The notes: generated from the sequence alone by a model not told the origin. 64,000 nucleotides of DNA from Paenibacillus woosongensis (GCF_030122845.1 NZ_CP126084.1:1798001-1862000), one strand, 5' to 3'; positions 51,552 to 61,463 are shown, counted from the first letter of the stretch. Made by a program: numbers and translations.

Positions 51552-52619
51552 TTATTTAAAGAACAGGAAATGGGTAGGCACGGGACGCAGCTGGCCATCA
51601 GAAGGATTATTGATCACTTTGCCATTCCATACGAGTGATGAGGATCCGCCGCCGTCCAGATTATAAGCGTTCACTACCCCCATGTTATACAGCTTGTCCT
51701 GTAATTCCTGCAGCGTGGCTCCCGAGTTGCCATTCTCGTTGTAGCCGTCAATAACTAGAATGATCAACTGGTCGTCCTTATAGTTACCTATGACGGTTCG
51801 CGGTGCCCGCAGGGGAGAGGTTTGCCATTTTAATGGAATGGCCGTTTTTTGTCCGTCCTTCAGCAGAATCGGCACGAAGGATGCTCCAAAGGAGGGTTCG
51901 AGCCTGTCCAGCTGCGCCTTGTCCTTGAATTTCCCGCCGATCAGTTTGCCGTTCTTATCCATTCCGACGAAGAACAAATCCTTATAGGAGGGCTCAAAGC
52001 CGTTCAGGTATTTCCCGTTGAGCATGGTCGTGCTCAGCGGGTAGCGCTTGCCCTTGGAATCTGCAAAACCGCCGGCATTGATTCCCGCAATGGCTCCGTA
52101 CCGTGAAACGGCTTGCTTTGTCGTCTCCGAGCCGCCGAGCTTGTCGCCGCCGAGCGTCATTTTCATAGCTTCCGGAGACTTCAGCTTCACCTTCACTGCA
52201 TATCCTTTATAGTTGCCGGGGTTCACTTTATACAGCTCAAGGATGATTCGCTCGCTCTTGATCGTTTCCTTCGGGCTGCCGAGCTTCGCGGTAATGCGCT
52301 TGTTATAAATGATTTCCGGTTTGGCTGCCGTATTCTGGGCCGTTTGTACGATTGTTGTCATCGTATTTGTCGTTTTGTGATAAAGCTCAGCCGTCTCGCG
52401 AATGGAGGAGATGGTATATTTGGCTGTCTCCTCGGCTTGTTCGAGACCGGACGAAATGGAGCCGAAGGCCTGATCCATCTGTTGAGCATCGGCAGTAATT
52501 AATTCTGGCTCGGTCGTCCAGCTGATCTTGGGCCCGCTCAGGATCAACGCGATAAGCAGACCGAACAGAGGGGCGGTCACAAGCAGAAAGAACCGGTTTA
52601 TTCCTTTGATTTCGGCCAT
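51552..52619 (-). CDS. Membrane-anchored phosphodiester glycosidase-like protein
   Basis: 355 residues. One N-terminal membrane segment (FFLLVTAPLFGLLIALIL), a helical stalk of about 60 residues (QMDQAFGSISSGLEQAEETA), then a NAGPA-like catalytic domain: AIAGINAGGFADSKG, a PRTVIG segment and NLDGGGSSSLVWNG near the C-terminus. Paralogue of the exported protein at 8439-9545 but tethered rather than released. Its start overlaps the stop of the upstream gene by one base (TAATG), so the two are co-translated. Likely acts on wall glycopolymers (inference). Confidence 0.8.
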   Translation of the reverse strand: MAEIKGINRFFLLVTAPLFGLLIALILSGPKISWTTEPELITADAQQMDQAFGSISSGLEQAEETAKYTISSIRETAELYHKTTNTMTTIVQTAQNTAAKPEIIYNKRITAKLGSPKETIKSERIILELYKVNPGNYKGYAVKVKLKSPEAMKMTLGGDKLGGSETTKQAVSRYGAIAGINAGGFADSKGKRYPLSTTMLNGKYLNGFEPSYKDLFFVGMDKNGKLIGGKFKDKAQLDRLEPSFGASFVPILLKDGQKTAIPLKWQTSPLRAPRTVIGNYKDDQLIILVIDGYNENGNSGATLQELQDKLYNMGVVNAYNLDGGGSSSLVWNGKVINNPSDGQLRPVPTHFLFFK

Positions 52620-53035
52620 TATTTCAACAATTCCATCTGTTTCTGCAGCTTGGCCAGCTGGTTCTTCACTTCGCTGAGCTGAGAATACAATTTATTGCTG
52701 TTATCGGTCTTATCGCTTGCGTTGTCCTTGGTGAAGGTAAGCAGTTCATTGAATGTCTCCACTTTGCTGTTCAACTGCTCCACTTGCTCGGATAACGCCG
52801 TCAGCTGGGTCGTATAATCGGCTTTCATGATCTTCGTCTGGGCCTGTATGCGGGCATCGAGCTGATCCAGCATCGATTGCTTCAAATGATTGCTATACAT
52901 ATAAGCGGCGGTGACACCAGCGCCAATGAGTAGAATCCAAATAAGCAGAACGGTTTTTACGGAAGGCCTTCGCGTTCTCCTGCTGGGGAGTGGTTCGGAA
53001 GTGGTCATAGGCTCCGTAGAATAAGACAATTTCAT
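52619..53035 (-). CDS. Small membrane protein with extracellular coiled coil
   Basis: 138 residues from ATG 53035. Its GAGGTG is almost adjacent, so ATG 53008 (with CGGAG at short spacing) is a realistic alternative. Layout: basic cytoplasmic N-terminus (SRRTRRPSVK), one membrane segment (TVLLIWILLIGAGVTAAYMY), then a long coiled coil with heptad-like Leu spacing (LTALSEQVEQLNSKVETFNELL and QLSEVKNQLAKLQKQMELL). I recognise no family. Co-translated with the anchored glycosidase, whose stalk is also helical, so the two may pair in the envelope. Confidence 0.65.
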   Translation of the reverse strand: MKLSYSTEPMTTSEPLPSRRTRRPSVKTVLLIWILLIGAGVTAAYMYSNHLKQSMLDQLDARIQAQTKIMKADYTTQLTALSEQVEQLNSKVETFNELLTFTKDNASDKTDNSNKLYSQLSEVKNQLAKLQKQMELLK

Positions 53036-53062
53036 CACCTCAACTTAGTAGTTCAAGTTTAC

Positions 53063-53091
53063 ATTCTATCACGAGCACTTTTTAATGGCAA
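53063..53091 (-). promoter_or_regulatory. Promoter of the envelope two-gene operon
   Basis: On the minus strand TTGCCA (53091-53086), 17-base spacer, TAGAAT (53068-53063) with a TG one base upstream (extended -10). Confidence 0.55.
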
Positions 53092-53183
53092 AAAACGATA
53101 GATTGCTGTATTTGCTTCCTGTTGAATGGAAAATTTGTCCTGCTGTACAATGGCTGAAACGATGAGTCATGGAGGCGGATACA

Positions 53184-54485
53184 TTGGAACGCTGGTTGGA
53201 TTTGGGGCAAAGAAAGCAGCTATTGCCTTTTGGACAGCAGTTCGGCAGATGGAGCGACGGGACGGAGATGATATCCCTCGCGCTTTGTGGAGGCGACGGC
53301 GGGGAAGGCATCGCGGAGCTGGATGCAGTGCTGCGAAGGGCAAGGATGAAGCCGGAGCTTCCTGGTGCCGAAAGCGGAGGCGATCCTCAAGGCTGCCAGC
53401 CGCTGCGGGATTGGCTATCGGTCGCCTATACAGAAGAAGAGGGCTGCCGTACGGATTCAAGCCAGCTGCTGCTGACTGGCGGCAGTGCTGAAGCGATGGA
53501 TATTATCCTGCGCTGGTGCCTGAACATCGGCGGCACAGTGCTGCTGGAGACGCCGGCGTCGCCGGAGATGCTGGAAGCGGTTCGCCAGCAGGGCGGTCAG
53601 GCTATTCTCATACCGTGCGATAAAGAAGGGATGCTGATAGAAGCGCTAGCGCGTGAAATTGAGAGAGAGCGGCCGTCGCTTATTTATGTCGCGCCCCGGT
53701 ACTCCAATCCTTCGGGCCGGGTATGGAGCGAGCAACGTCAGGAGGACCTGCTGCGTTTGGCAGCCCGTCATGCCCTGCTGGTGGTTGAAGATGACTGTGC
53801 GGGGGCCATTCCGTTTAGAGGCAAGGCTGCCGGGGATAGGGCCGCAGAGGAACAGGCAGGAGCTGCAGCTGAACCGCAAACGCTGTATCGGCTACGACAG
53901 AAGGAGGCTCCCTTATACTCCGGGGCTGAGGTGGTGGGCATCGGGTCATTCCAGGCTACGGCGTTCCCGTCTTTGCCTGTTGCCTGGATCCGGGGCAGCG
54001 AGCGCTCGATCCAGGCATTGACCCATATCCGGACCGCCATGCGAAAACGCTTGAAGGCTCCGGCTCTGGAGAAGGCGGCCTATGAGCAGCGTCTCTATGC
54101 GCTGCTCAGTGCTCCGGCATTCTCTTGGCCGGAGCATGCCGCGCGGCTGGCGGCGGAGTATGCCGCCCGGCGCGCGGCCATGCTGGAGCAGCTTCGGGAG
54201 CAGCCCGCGTGGCATGGCGCCAGCTTTGAAGAGCCGCAGGGCGGGCTCTTCCTCTGGCTGCGCCTGCCGCCGGGCCTGTGCTCCGAAGCGCTGCTCCGCG
54301 CGGCGCTGCCGAAGGGCGCCGCGTTCATGCCCGGCGCGCGCTGTTACGCCGCCGGGGCAGAGGCGCCGCCGGATGGGGACGCCATCCGGCTCACGTACGC
54401 GGCGCACAGCGCAGAGCGGCTGCGCCGGGGCCTGGCGCGGATCGCGGAGGCGATCGCGGAGTTCACGGCGCGCGGCCTGGGCTGA
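53184..54485 (+). CDS. PLP aminotransferase-fold protein lacking the catalytic lysine
   Basis: 433 residues from TTG 53184, set by GGAGG eight bases upstream; an ATG at 53169 has no ribosome site. Fold type I landmarks of the 2-aminoadipate/MocR-type group are present: LLTGGSAEAMDIIL, APRYSNPSGRVWS (PLP-binding Asn) and LLVVEDDCAGAIPF (PLP Asp). The segment that should read SFSKxLxPGLR is GIGSFQATAFPSLPVAWI, with Ala where the Schiff-base Lys belongs. There is no N-terminal GntR domain. The last 400 bases are unusually GC-rich. Probably catalytically inactive or repurposed. Confidence 0.75.
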   Translation: MERWLDLGQRKQLLPFGQQFGRWSDGTEMISLALCGGDGGEGIAELDAVLRRARMKPELPGAESGGDPQGCQPLRDWLSVAYTEEEGCRTDSSQLLLTGGSAEAMDIILRWCLNIGGTVLLETPASPEMLEAVRQQGGQAILIPCDKEGMLIEALAREIERERPSLIYVAPRYSNPSGRVWSEQRQEDLLRLAARHALLVVEDDCAGAIPFRGKAAGDRAAEEQAGAAAEPQTLYRLRQKEAPLYSGAEVVGIGSFQATAFPSLPVAWIRGSERSIQALTHIRTAMRKRLKAPALEKAAYEQRLYALLSAPAFSWPEHAARLAAEYAARRAAMLEQLREQPAWHGASFEEPQGGLFLWLRLPPGLCSEALLRAALPKGAAFMPGARCYAAGAEAPPDGDAIRLTYAAHSAERLRRGLARIAEAIAEFTARGLG

Positions 54486-54552
54486 GCGCAGGCGAAGCTC
54501 CGGCGGTGCTTGGCCGTGCCCGGCTGCGGTGCTGGCAGGGCTAAGGCCCTGC

Positions 54553-55320
54553 TTAACCGTCCACCGGCTCCAAGGCGTCCACCGCCGCCGCTGCCGCCGT
54601 CGCGCCCGCTGGCATGCCCTCAATGACGGCGGCATACTCTTGCAGCGCCTTGACGCCGGCCGGTGACAACGCGTAGCGCCCCCGCGCTACCCGGTCGAAC
54701 CAGCCGTAGTAGTTGCGCTGCAGAATATCCGCCGCCGTGCCAACGCCGCTGCTGGCGCGAACCTCGCGCGGCGCCATGATGCCGCCGTCCCGCAGCGCGC
54801 TGGCGACCCTCAGGGCCCGTTCGCGGTAAGCTGTCACCAGCTTCTTCCCATGGCTGCCGCCGACATTGTAGTCCCCGCTTCGCTCATGGAACTCATGCAG
54901 CAGGCGTGCTGCACGTGTCTTGACAACTTTTGGGGCGGGGACAAATACTTTATCGCCAGGCGAGCATAACACTTCGATAAACGGGCTTTTTGTTTTATAG
55001 CGGGTCACCGTGATCAGGCCGAGCCCAAGCTTGCGGCACAGAAGGGTGATCTCGTTCCACTTCTGATTATGCGCTCCCTTTTTAGGGCGATTGCGCTCTA
55101 CGGCCAGATATACCTCGCTGCTAAGCTTTTGTCTCTCCAGACCTTGAAGCAGCAGCGAAAGATTGAACGTCTTCTTCAATTCGACGATTAGCGGCTCCTC
55201 CTGGTCCGGATGGATGCCGACGAGATCGCAGTGGCGAACCTCGCTGCGAATGACGTAACCCCGCGCCTCAAAAAAGGCTTTCAGCGGAGCATACAATTCG
55301 GTCTCATGCTGAACGGCCAT
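54553..55320 (-). CDS. DUF2161-type putative PD-(D/E)XK nuclease-fold protein
   Basis: 255 residues. The N-terminal half shows a restriction-nuclease-like core: CDLVGIHPDQEEPLIVELKK (Asp, then Glu-x-Lys) within a beta-strand context. The C-terminal half (RYALSPAGVKALQEYA) looks like a winged-helix region, followed by an Ala-rich tail. This matches the uncharacterised DUF2161 family. Whether it cuts DNA is unknown. It converges on the aminotransferase-like gene and is divergent from prkA. Confidence 0.7.
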   Translation of the reverse strand: MAVQHETELYAPLKAFFEARGYVIRSEVRHCDLVGIHPDQEEPLIVELKKTFNLSLLLQGLERQKLSSEVYLAVERNRPKKGAHNQKWNEITLLCRKLGLGLITVTRYKTKSPFIEVLCSPGDKVFVPAPKVVKTRAARLLHEFHERSGDYNVGGSHGKKLVTAYRERALRVASALRDGGIMAPREVRASSGVGTAADILQRNYYGWFDRVARGRYALSPAGVKALQEYAAVIEGMPAGATAAAAAVDALEPVDG

Positions 55321-55688
55321 GATCCGATCTTCCTTTCTGCAGGTTGCTGGGTGCTAGGATTAAATTATATCATAACCCAGCTTTTGCTATAGAAGGTAGT
55401 CAACAATTCCCATTTTTCCGATGAGAATATTTTTTGGCGCTGAAAATGGTCAACTTCTTCCTTCGATCCGCATAGGTATGTAATACGCTTTTTCTAAAAA
55501 CATAGATTGATCCATCTCCAGTCTGATCTGCTGCTTTACGCAAGCAAAAGCAGTTCAACGCGGTCTGTCCACGGAGTAAACGCGTTGAGATAGACATTTC
55601 ATTTTACATGGAGGCTCCCGTTAGTTCAGCAAGGATCACCGGTCGGGGAGGCATTTTGCCCCAAGCGGAAGTACAGGAGGTACCGAAC
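55321..55688. other. Intergenic region before prkA
   Basis: 368 bases between divergent genes. An in-frame extension of prkA reaches 55608 but lacks a ribosome site. I looked for sigma-E-type elements expected for prkA and found only partial matches, so no promoter is called. No hairpin or repeat stands out. Confidence 0.4.
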
Positions 55689-57584
55689 ATGGACATTTTC
55701 AAACGTATTGCAGCTTACCGTGCGGAAAGCGATTCACTGGCATGGAGCGGCACTTTTAAGGATTATATTGAGCTGTTGGCCAAGGATCCCTCCCCTGCTA
55801 TGACTGCCCATGCCCGAGTATATGAAATGATTGAGTCATACGGAATCGAAGAGGTAAACGGGCACAAGCGGTATAAATTTTTTGAACAGGAAATCTTTGG
55901 TCTCGATCAGGCGATCGAAAAGCTGGTTGAGGAGTATTTTCATTCGGCGGCCCGGCGTCTTGATGTGCGCAAGCGGATTTTATTACTGATGGGACCGGTA
56001 AGTGGCGGGAAATCTACACTGGTCACCTTGTTAAAAAGAGGGCTGGAGAAATTCTCCCGAACCGACAAAGGTGCGGTTTACGCGATTTCGGGCTGCCCTA
56101 TGCATGAGGACCCGCTGCATCTTGTCCCGCATGAGCTGCGCCCCGAGGTGGAGCAGGCGTTGAACGTTCGGATTGAAGGCAATTTATGCCCCGTTTGCCA
56201 GATGAAGCTGAAGACGGAGTACGGCGGAGATATCGAGCCTGTTGCCGTGGAGAGGGTGCTGCTTACGGAAGAAGGGCGCGTCGGCATTGGCACCTTCAGC
56301 CCCTCCGATCCGAAGTCGCAGGACATCGCCGACCTGACGGGGAGCATTGATTTTTCTACCATTACGGAATACGGCTCCGAATCCGACCCGCGGGCCTATC
56401 GCTTCGATGGGGAGCTAAACAAGGCTAATCGCGGGATTATGGAGTTTCAGGAGATGCTGAAATGCGACGAGAAGTTCCTCTGGAATCTGCTGTCCCTGAC
56501 GCAGGAAGGGAATTTCAAGGCTGGCCGGTTTGCGCTGATTAGCGCTGATGAAATGATCATTGCTCACACGAACGAATCGGAATACAGGGCCTTTATTGCG
56601 AATAAGAAAAATGAAGCGCTGCAGTCGCGGATGATCGTCATGCCGATCCCTTACAATCTTAAGGTGTCGCAGGAGGAGAAGATTTACGCGAAGCTCATCG
56701 GCCAAAGCGACATGAGGCACGTGCATATTGCTCCCCATGCTCTCCGCTCGGCAGCCATATTCTCGGTCTTGACCCGGCTGAAGGAGACGAAAAAACAGGG
56801 CGTCGATCTCGTGAAGAAGATGCGCCTGTACGACGGGGAAGAAGTCGAGGGCTATAAGGATGCCGATCTGAAGGAGTTACAGAATGAATATTTGGAGGAG
56901 GGCATGTCCGGCGTCGATCCGCGGTACGTCATCAATCGCATATCCAGCGCGCTCATCAAACAGGACTTGCACTGCATGGGAGCGTTGGATATCCTCAGAG
57001 CGATTAAGGATGGACTTGATCAGCATGCTTCAATTACAAAGGAGGAGCGCGAGCGATACCTCAATTTTATCAGCATCGCCCGCAAGGAATTCGACGAACT
57101 GGCCAAGAAGGAAGTGCAGAAGGCGTTTGTCTACTCTTTTGAAGAGTCGGCAAAAACACTGTTCGAGAACTATCTTGACAACATAGAGGCATTCTGCAAC
57201 TGGAGCAAAATCCGCGACCCGCTGACCGATGAGGAGCTGGATCCCGACGAGCGGCTGATGCGGTCCATCGAGGAGCAGATCGGCATCTCCGAAAATGCGA
57301 AAAAAACATTTCGTGAGGAAATCCTGATCCGGATTTCGGCCTATTCACGGAAAGGGCGTAAATTTCAATACAATCACCATGACCGGCTGAGGGAAGCGAT
57401 CGAGAAGAAGCTATTCGCTGACCTGAAGGATATCGTCAAAATTACGACGTCCACAAAAACCCCGGACGAAAATCAGCTCAAACGGATCAACGAGGTCAGT
57501 AAGCGGCTGATCGATGAGCACGGCTATTGCCCGGTTTGCGCGAATGAACTGCTGCGTTATGTAGGCAGCCTGCTGAACCGTTGA
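55689..57584 (+). CDS. prkA: PrkA serine protein kinase / AAA+ sporulation protein
   Basis: 631 residues from ATG 55689 with AGGAGGT at spacing 7, the same length as B. subtilis PrkA. The AAA+ domain has Walker A GPVSGGKST (near 102-110). A Cys-rich segment (LCPVCQMKLK) and a second CPVC near the C-terminus are present. The C-terminal part is the PrkA kinase-like domain (REEILIRISAYSRKGRKFQYNHHD). PrkA works in the mother cell during sporulation and forms a conserved set with YhbH and SpoVR, which lie 1.3 kb downstream on the other strand. Confidence 0.95.
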   Translation: MDIFKRIAAYRAESDSLAWSGTFKDYIELLAKDPSPAMTAHARVYEMIESYGIEEVNGHKRYKFFEQEIFGLDQAIEKLVEEYFHSAARRLDVRKRILLLMGPVSGGKSTLVTLLKRGLEKFSRTDKGAVYAISGCPMHEDPLHLVPHELRPEVEQALNVRIEGNLCPVCQMKLKTEYGGDIEPVAVERVLLTEEGRVGIGTFSPSDPKSQDIADLTGSIDFSTITEYGSESDPRAYRFDGELNKANRGIMEFQEMLKCDEKFLWNLLSLTQEGNFKAGRFALISADEMIIAHTNESEYRAFIANKKNEALQSRMIVMPIPYNLKVSQEEKIYAKLIGQSDMRHVHIAPHALRSAAIFSVLTRLKETKKQGVDLVKKMRLYDGEEVEGYKDADLKELQNEYLEEGMSGVDPRYVINRISSALIKQDLHCMGALDILRAIKDGLDQHASITKEERERYLNFISIARKEFDELAKKEVQKAFVYSFEESAKTLFENYLDNIEAFCNWSKIRDPLTDEELDPDERLMRSIEEQIGISENAKKTFREEILIRISAYSRKGRKFQYNHHDRLREAIEKKLFADLKDIVKITTSTKTPDENQLKRINEVSKRLIDEHGYCPVCANELLRYVGSLLNR

Positions 57585-57614
57585 TTCAGCAAATAGGCTG
57601 ATGAATTCGTAACT

Positions 57615-57658
57615 CTCTGCTAGAATTGGATGGGGATCAATTCTAGCAGAGTTTTTTT
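57615..57658 (+). terminator. Terminator after prkA
   Basis: 14-bp perfect stem CTCTGCTAGAATTG / CAATTCTAGCAGAG and a T7 run. Confidence 0.92.
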
Positions 57659-57793
57659 GTGCTGGGTATTTTATTGTTAAATTATTTAATATTGGTCTTT
57701 CATTATTAGGGAGTAGAGGGTTATACTAGTAAAAAAGTCGCTGTTAGAAATATCACAAATAAAAAACACTTAATAGAAGGAGTATATTTTAAC

Positions 57794-58813
57794 ATGATTG
57801 ATCTTTCTCCAGCAAGAGCTAAACAGGTTGCATTCATCGGCATAACCGAAAGTGATCTCGACTTATTAAGGGACTACAGACCTATATTTGAAAAAGTAGT
57901 CGAAGAAATAGTGACTCGTTTCTATGAGCATTTGCAGCGGGATCCGGAATTGCTAGACCTGATTAATCGCCACAGCACGATTGAGCGGTTAAAGCAGACA
58001 CAGCGCCAATACTGGCTGTCCCTTGCTGAAGGAATATTGACGGAGCCGTTTATCGAACAGCGTATCCGCATCGGAAAGATCCATTCCCATATCGGCTTGT
58101 CCACGGATTATTACCTGGGAAGCTATATGGTCTATCTGGATTTGGCTATCGAGCTTTTGAAGCCGCTTGCAGGAGAGCGCTGGACAGCTGTAACGCATGC
58201 TTTGTCCAAAATGTTCAATCTGGACTCCCAGCTCGTGCTGGAAGCTTATGAGAAGCAGGAGAAGAACAAGCTGGAGGTCGTCGCAGCCGAGAAGGACAAC
58301 CTGCTTAAGGCGGTAACGGAAGTAACGCAGGAGCTTACGGGAATGATCGCCGAGCTTAGCGAAAATTCGCGAATCATCGCTGCGGCAGCTGAGGCTACGG
58401 CAGCTTCGCAAGAGACCGCACATGGGCTGGTTGAGCAGCTTCACCAAGAAATCGGGGAAATCGATGAAATGAGCTCTTCGATCCGCGAAATATCTGACCG
58501 TACGCATTTGCTGGGGCTTAACGCTGCGATCGAAGCTGCGCATGCCGGGGAGAACGGCCGGGGGTTTGAAGTTGTGGCCGGGGAGGTCCGTAAGCTGGCT
58601 CAAAGCTCGAAGCAGACGCTGCTGCACATTCAAGGCCTGGTGGAAGGCATCAAGAGCAAGCTTGATCACATCCAGCAGGAATCCGAGGGAATGGCAGTCA
58701 GCGCCAAGCAGCAGGCGATGAACTCGGGCGAGCTCTCCATGTTCGTGCAAATGATCGAGAAGGTGGCAGATGATTTAGCCCGGCTTCAGAAGGGGGAACA
58801 GGCCGAGGCTTGA
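57794..58813 (+). CDS. Globin-coupled sensor with short MCP domain (HemAT-like)
   Basis: 339 residues, soluble. The N-terminal globin domain (residues 10-160) has the probable proximal haem His in [10 protein letters not shown] (near 97). A linker and a chemoreceptor signalling region follow, with the hairpin tip [30 protein letters not shown]. HemAT proteins (about 430 residues) bind oxygen and signal to CheA. Here the signalling part is only about 170 residues with few helical heptads on either side of the tip, so it may be a minimal receptor or signal to another partner. AAGGAG upstream. Confidence 0.85.
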   Translation: MIDLSPARAKQVAFIGITESDLDLLRDYRPIFEKVVEEIVTRFYEHLQRDPELLDLINRHSTIERLKQTQRQYWLSLAEGILTEPFIEQRIRIGKIHSHIGLSTDYYLGSYMVYLDLAIELLKPLAGERWTAVTHALSKMFNLDSQLVLEAYEKQEKNKLEVVAAEKDNLLKAVTEVTQELTGMIAELSENSRIIAAAAEATAASQETAHGLVEQLHQEIGEIDEMSSSIREISDRTHLLGLNAAIEAAHAGENGRGFEVVAGEVRKLAQSSKQTLLHIQGLVEGIKSKLDHIQQESEGMAVSAKQQAMNSGELSMFVQMIEKVADDLARLQKGEQAEA

Positions 58814-58832
58814 ATTCCCGCTTATGGGCATG

Positions 58833-58866
58833 AAATGACCCGTCCCTTGAAAGGGACGGGTCATTT
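58833..58866. terminator. Bidirectional terminator, globin sensor and spoVR
   Basis: AAATGACCCGTCCC / GGGACGGGTCATTT perfect stem with TTGAAA loop between converging genes. Confidence 0.85.
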
Positions 58867-58869
58867 GTG

Positions 58870-60303
58870 CTATATCAGCTTGCGGTAATGCTTCTCGCCA
58901 TCGTAGCTGAATATCGCCTTCTTGCCTTCGACAACCGTTTCCAGATGTACCGTGCGGCCCCAGAGCCGCTGGACGTACGGCAGCGTCCGCTCCAGGTATT
59001 TCAGGTTCAGCTCGATGCCCTCATATTGATGCTTGAGCACGAGCTCGCCGGCCCGGTTGAAATTGCCGTCCTGTACGACGATGTAAGGCGCTCCTCCGTT
59101 GATTCTGGATTCCACCAGATGGTCCCGGACGTTCTCCCAGGACTTATCGGTAATCTTCCATTCCGGTCCCTGCTTCTCAAAAATATACAAGTCGAGGTCC
59201 TGCACGAGCTGTTTGGTCAAATAGCTGCGAAGAAAGGAGGAATCAGAATCCAGCTCGCGAACCTCGAAAATTTTCTCGCGGCCTTTGCCGCCCTCGCGGC
59301 CAAACCGCCGCCGCTCCTCCTCGGTCGGCTGGTCCCAGCGCCGTTCGATATCTTCGAATATTTTCAGGCCCAAATAATAGGGGTTCAAGCTGTGCCTCGA
59401 CGGCTGTACGACTGAGGCGTTAAGCTTGGCGTATTCCACCGTCTCCTCGCTGGTCAGGTTCAGCTCGCGCAGAATGCGTTGATGCCAGTAGGAGGCCCAG
59501 CCTTCATTCATGATTTTCGTTTCCATTTGCGGCCAGAAGTACAGCATTTCTTCCCTAAGCATGCTCATGATGTCCCTCTGCCAATCCTCTAATGATTCAG
59601 CGTATTCCTGGATGAACCATACGACGTCCTTCTCCGGCTCTGGCGGAAAGTTGGCCTGGCTGCCTTCAGCCTTCCCGGCACTGCCGCCCTCCTCGAGTCC
59701 CCAGAGATCCTCATAAGGGCCTTGAGGCTCCGTCTGCTGGCCAGCTTCTTTGGCTCTGCGGATTTTCTCCTCCGTCTGCTGCCGTTTATCGTAACGGAAA
59801 GGGCGGATGAGCTGCGGATCGACATGCTCCTGTATGGCGAGCACGGCGTCAATGAACGATTCTACCGTCTGGGCGCCATGTATGAGCTCATATTTGCTGA
59901 TGCGCTCTGCAGTCGCCGACATGCTCTCCACCATATCCCGGTTCGTCGCCGAGAAACGCATATTGTTCTTGAAGAAATCGCAATGAGCGAGCACGTGAGC
60001 TACGATCAGCTTGTTCTGGATCAGGGAATTTCCCTCCAACAGGAATGCGTAGCAGGGGTTGGAGTTGATGACCAGCTCGTAGATTTTGCTCAGGCCGAAG
60101 TCGTATTGCATCTTCATCTTGTTGAAAATTTTGCCGAAGCTCCAGTGACTGAACCGCGTCGGCATGCCGTACGCGCCGAAGGTATAGATGATATCCGCCG
60201 GGCAGATTTCGTAGCGCATCGGATAGTAGTCGAGTCCGAATCCGTCCGCGATCTCCATGATTTCGGCAATAGCATGCTCCAGTTGCTTCATATCCTCGCT
60301 CAA
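58870..60303 (-). CDS. spoVR: SpoVR stage V sporulation protein
   Basis: 477 residues (B. subtilis 468). Conserved parts include the N-terminal [20 protein letters not shown] and [14 protein letters not shown], the [21 protein letters not shown] segment, and [18 protein letters not shown]. SpoVR is needed for proper spore cortex formation; its biochemical activity is not established. A Pro/Gly/Glu-rich insert is seen near residues 185-225. It overlaps yhbH by 4 bases and is the second gene of that operon. Confidence 0.95.
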   Translation of the reverse strand: MSEDMKQLEHAIAEIMEIADGFGLDYYPMRYEICPADIIYTFGAYGMPTRFSHWSFGKIFNKMKMQYDFGLSKIYELVINSNPCYAFLLEGNSLIQNKLIVAHVLAHCDFFKNNMRFSATNRDMVESMSATAERISKYELIHGAQTVESFIDAVLAIQEHVDPQLIRPFRYDKRQQTEEKIRRAKEAGQQTEPQGPYEDLWGLEEGGSAGKAEGSQANFPPEPEKDVVWFIQEYAESLEDWQRDIMSMLREEMLYFWPQMETKIMNEGWASYWHQRILRELNLTSEETVEYAKLNASVVQPSRHSLNPYYLGLKIFEDIERRWDQPTEEERRRFGREGGKGREKIFEVRELDSDSSFLRSYLTKQLVQDLDLYIFEKQGPEWKITDKSWENVRDHLVESRINGGAPYIVVQDGNFNRAGELVLKHQYEGIELNLKYLERTLPYVQRLWGRTVHLETVVEGKKAIFSYDGEKHYRKLI

Positions 60304-61463
60304 CTGGCTTTGCCTCCTTCCCGGCGATGGAAAAACCGCTTCAACGCGCTGTAGACCTCGCCCTTATCTTTGATGACGTAATACATGAACTTCTCCTGCT
60401 TAATGTGGCGATAGGCCGACATCAAAGTGCTTCCACGGTTATATTGATTGACCTCCCCATAGCCGAACATGTTGCAGCGCTCCAGCAACTCGCCGATGAG
60501 CTTGAGGCAGCGGTCATTGTCCGAGGTGAGGTTGTCGCCGTCGGAGAAGTGGAAGGGATAAATATTGTAGCTGGAAGTAGGGTAGCGGGAGTCAATGATC
60601 TCCAGCGCCTTTTGGTATACGGATGAGCATATGGTGCCTCCGCTTTCGCCCCGGGTGAAAAATTCTTCTTCGGTAACTTCCTTTGCTTCGGTATGATGGG
60701 CTAGAAATACGATTTCGACCTTTTCATACTGCTGTCTGAGAAACCGGGTCATCCAGAAGAAGAAGCTGCGGGCGCAGTATTTTTCAAACGTTCCCATCGA
60801 TCCCGAGGTATCCATCATCGCGATGATGACGGCGCTTGATCTGGGCACGACGACGTCCTCCCAGGTTTTGTAACGCAGATCGTCGGGAGAAATGCCATGA
60901 ATTCCGGGTGTCCCAGAGGTAGCGTTGCGCTTAAGGTTCTCGAGAATGGTGCGTTTCTTATCAATATTGGACATGAGCCCTTTTTTACGGATATCGTTGA
61001 AGCGGACGGCGATACTATCCAGCTCCTTCTTGTCCTTCTCCTCCATAAACGGCAGCTCCAGCTCGTCGAAGAGCAATTCCTCCAAATCCTCGATGCTGAT
61101 TTCGGCTTCGACAACGTCTTGCCCGGCTTTATCGCCCGCTTTGCCTCCTTTGTCGCCATCCTTCGGACTGTCCTCAGCGAGTATGTCTCCTACTTGGCTG
61201 TCACCGTTACCCTGTCCAACGTGCTTATGTTTTTGATAGTTATGGATAAATCGGTATTCCTCCAAGTTGCGGAGCGGGATTTTGACGATTCCTTTACCGT
61301 CGGACATAATTATGCTCTCCTCGGTGACTAGATCGGGGAGATTCTGTCGGATGACTTCCCGTACCTTTTCCTGATGGCGCTGCTGATCCTGGTAGCCTTT
61401 ACGGTGAAGCGACCAGTCTTCTTTGGAAACAATAAATGAGTACGGGCCAGGTGCATGTGACAT
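60300..61463 (-). CDS. yhbH: YhbH-type sporulation protein (DUF444)
   Basis: 387 residues from ATG 61463, placed by GGGAGGTG six bases upstream; the GTG three codons earlier overlaps it. The centre holds a von Willebrand A-like metal site, [13 protein letters not shown], and the C-terminal half [15 protein letters not shown] and [10 protein letters not shown]. An acidic, Gly/Lys-rich linker ([19 protein letters not shown]) is present near residue 100. Member of the PrkA-YhbH-SpoVR set (YeaG-YeaH-YcgB in E. coli). First gene of the minus-strand operon. Confidence 0.93.
   Translation of the reverse strand: MSHAPGPYSFIVSKEDWSLHRKGYQDQQRHQEKVREVIRQNLPDLVTEESIIMSDGKGIVKIPLRNLEEYRFIHNYQKHKHVGQGNGDSQVGDILAEDSPKDGDKGGKAGDKAGQDVVEAEISIEDLEELLFDELELPFMEEKDKKELDSIAVRFNDIRKKGLMSNIDKKRTILENLKRNATSGTPGIHGISPDDLRYKTWEDVVVPRSSAVIIAMMDTSGSMGTFEKYCARSFFFWMTRFLRQQYEKVEIVFLAHHTEAKEVTEEEFFTRGESGGTICSSVYQKALEIIDSRYPTSSYNIYPFHFSDGDNLTSDNDRCLKLIGELLERCNMFGYGEVNQYNRGSTLMSAYRHIKQEKFMYYVIKDKGEVYSALKRFFHRREGGKAS

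Noticed and set aside
55321-55688. Sigma-E promoter before prkA
   Set aside because: GAATATT and CATA-type pieces occur, but not at the right spacing.
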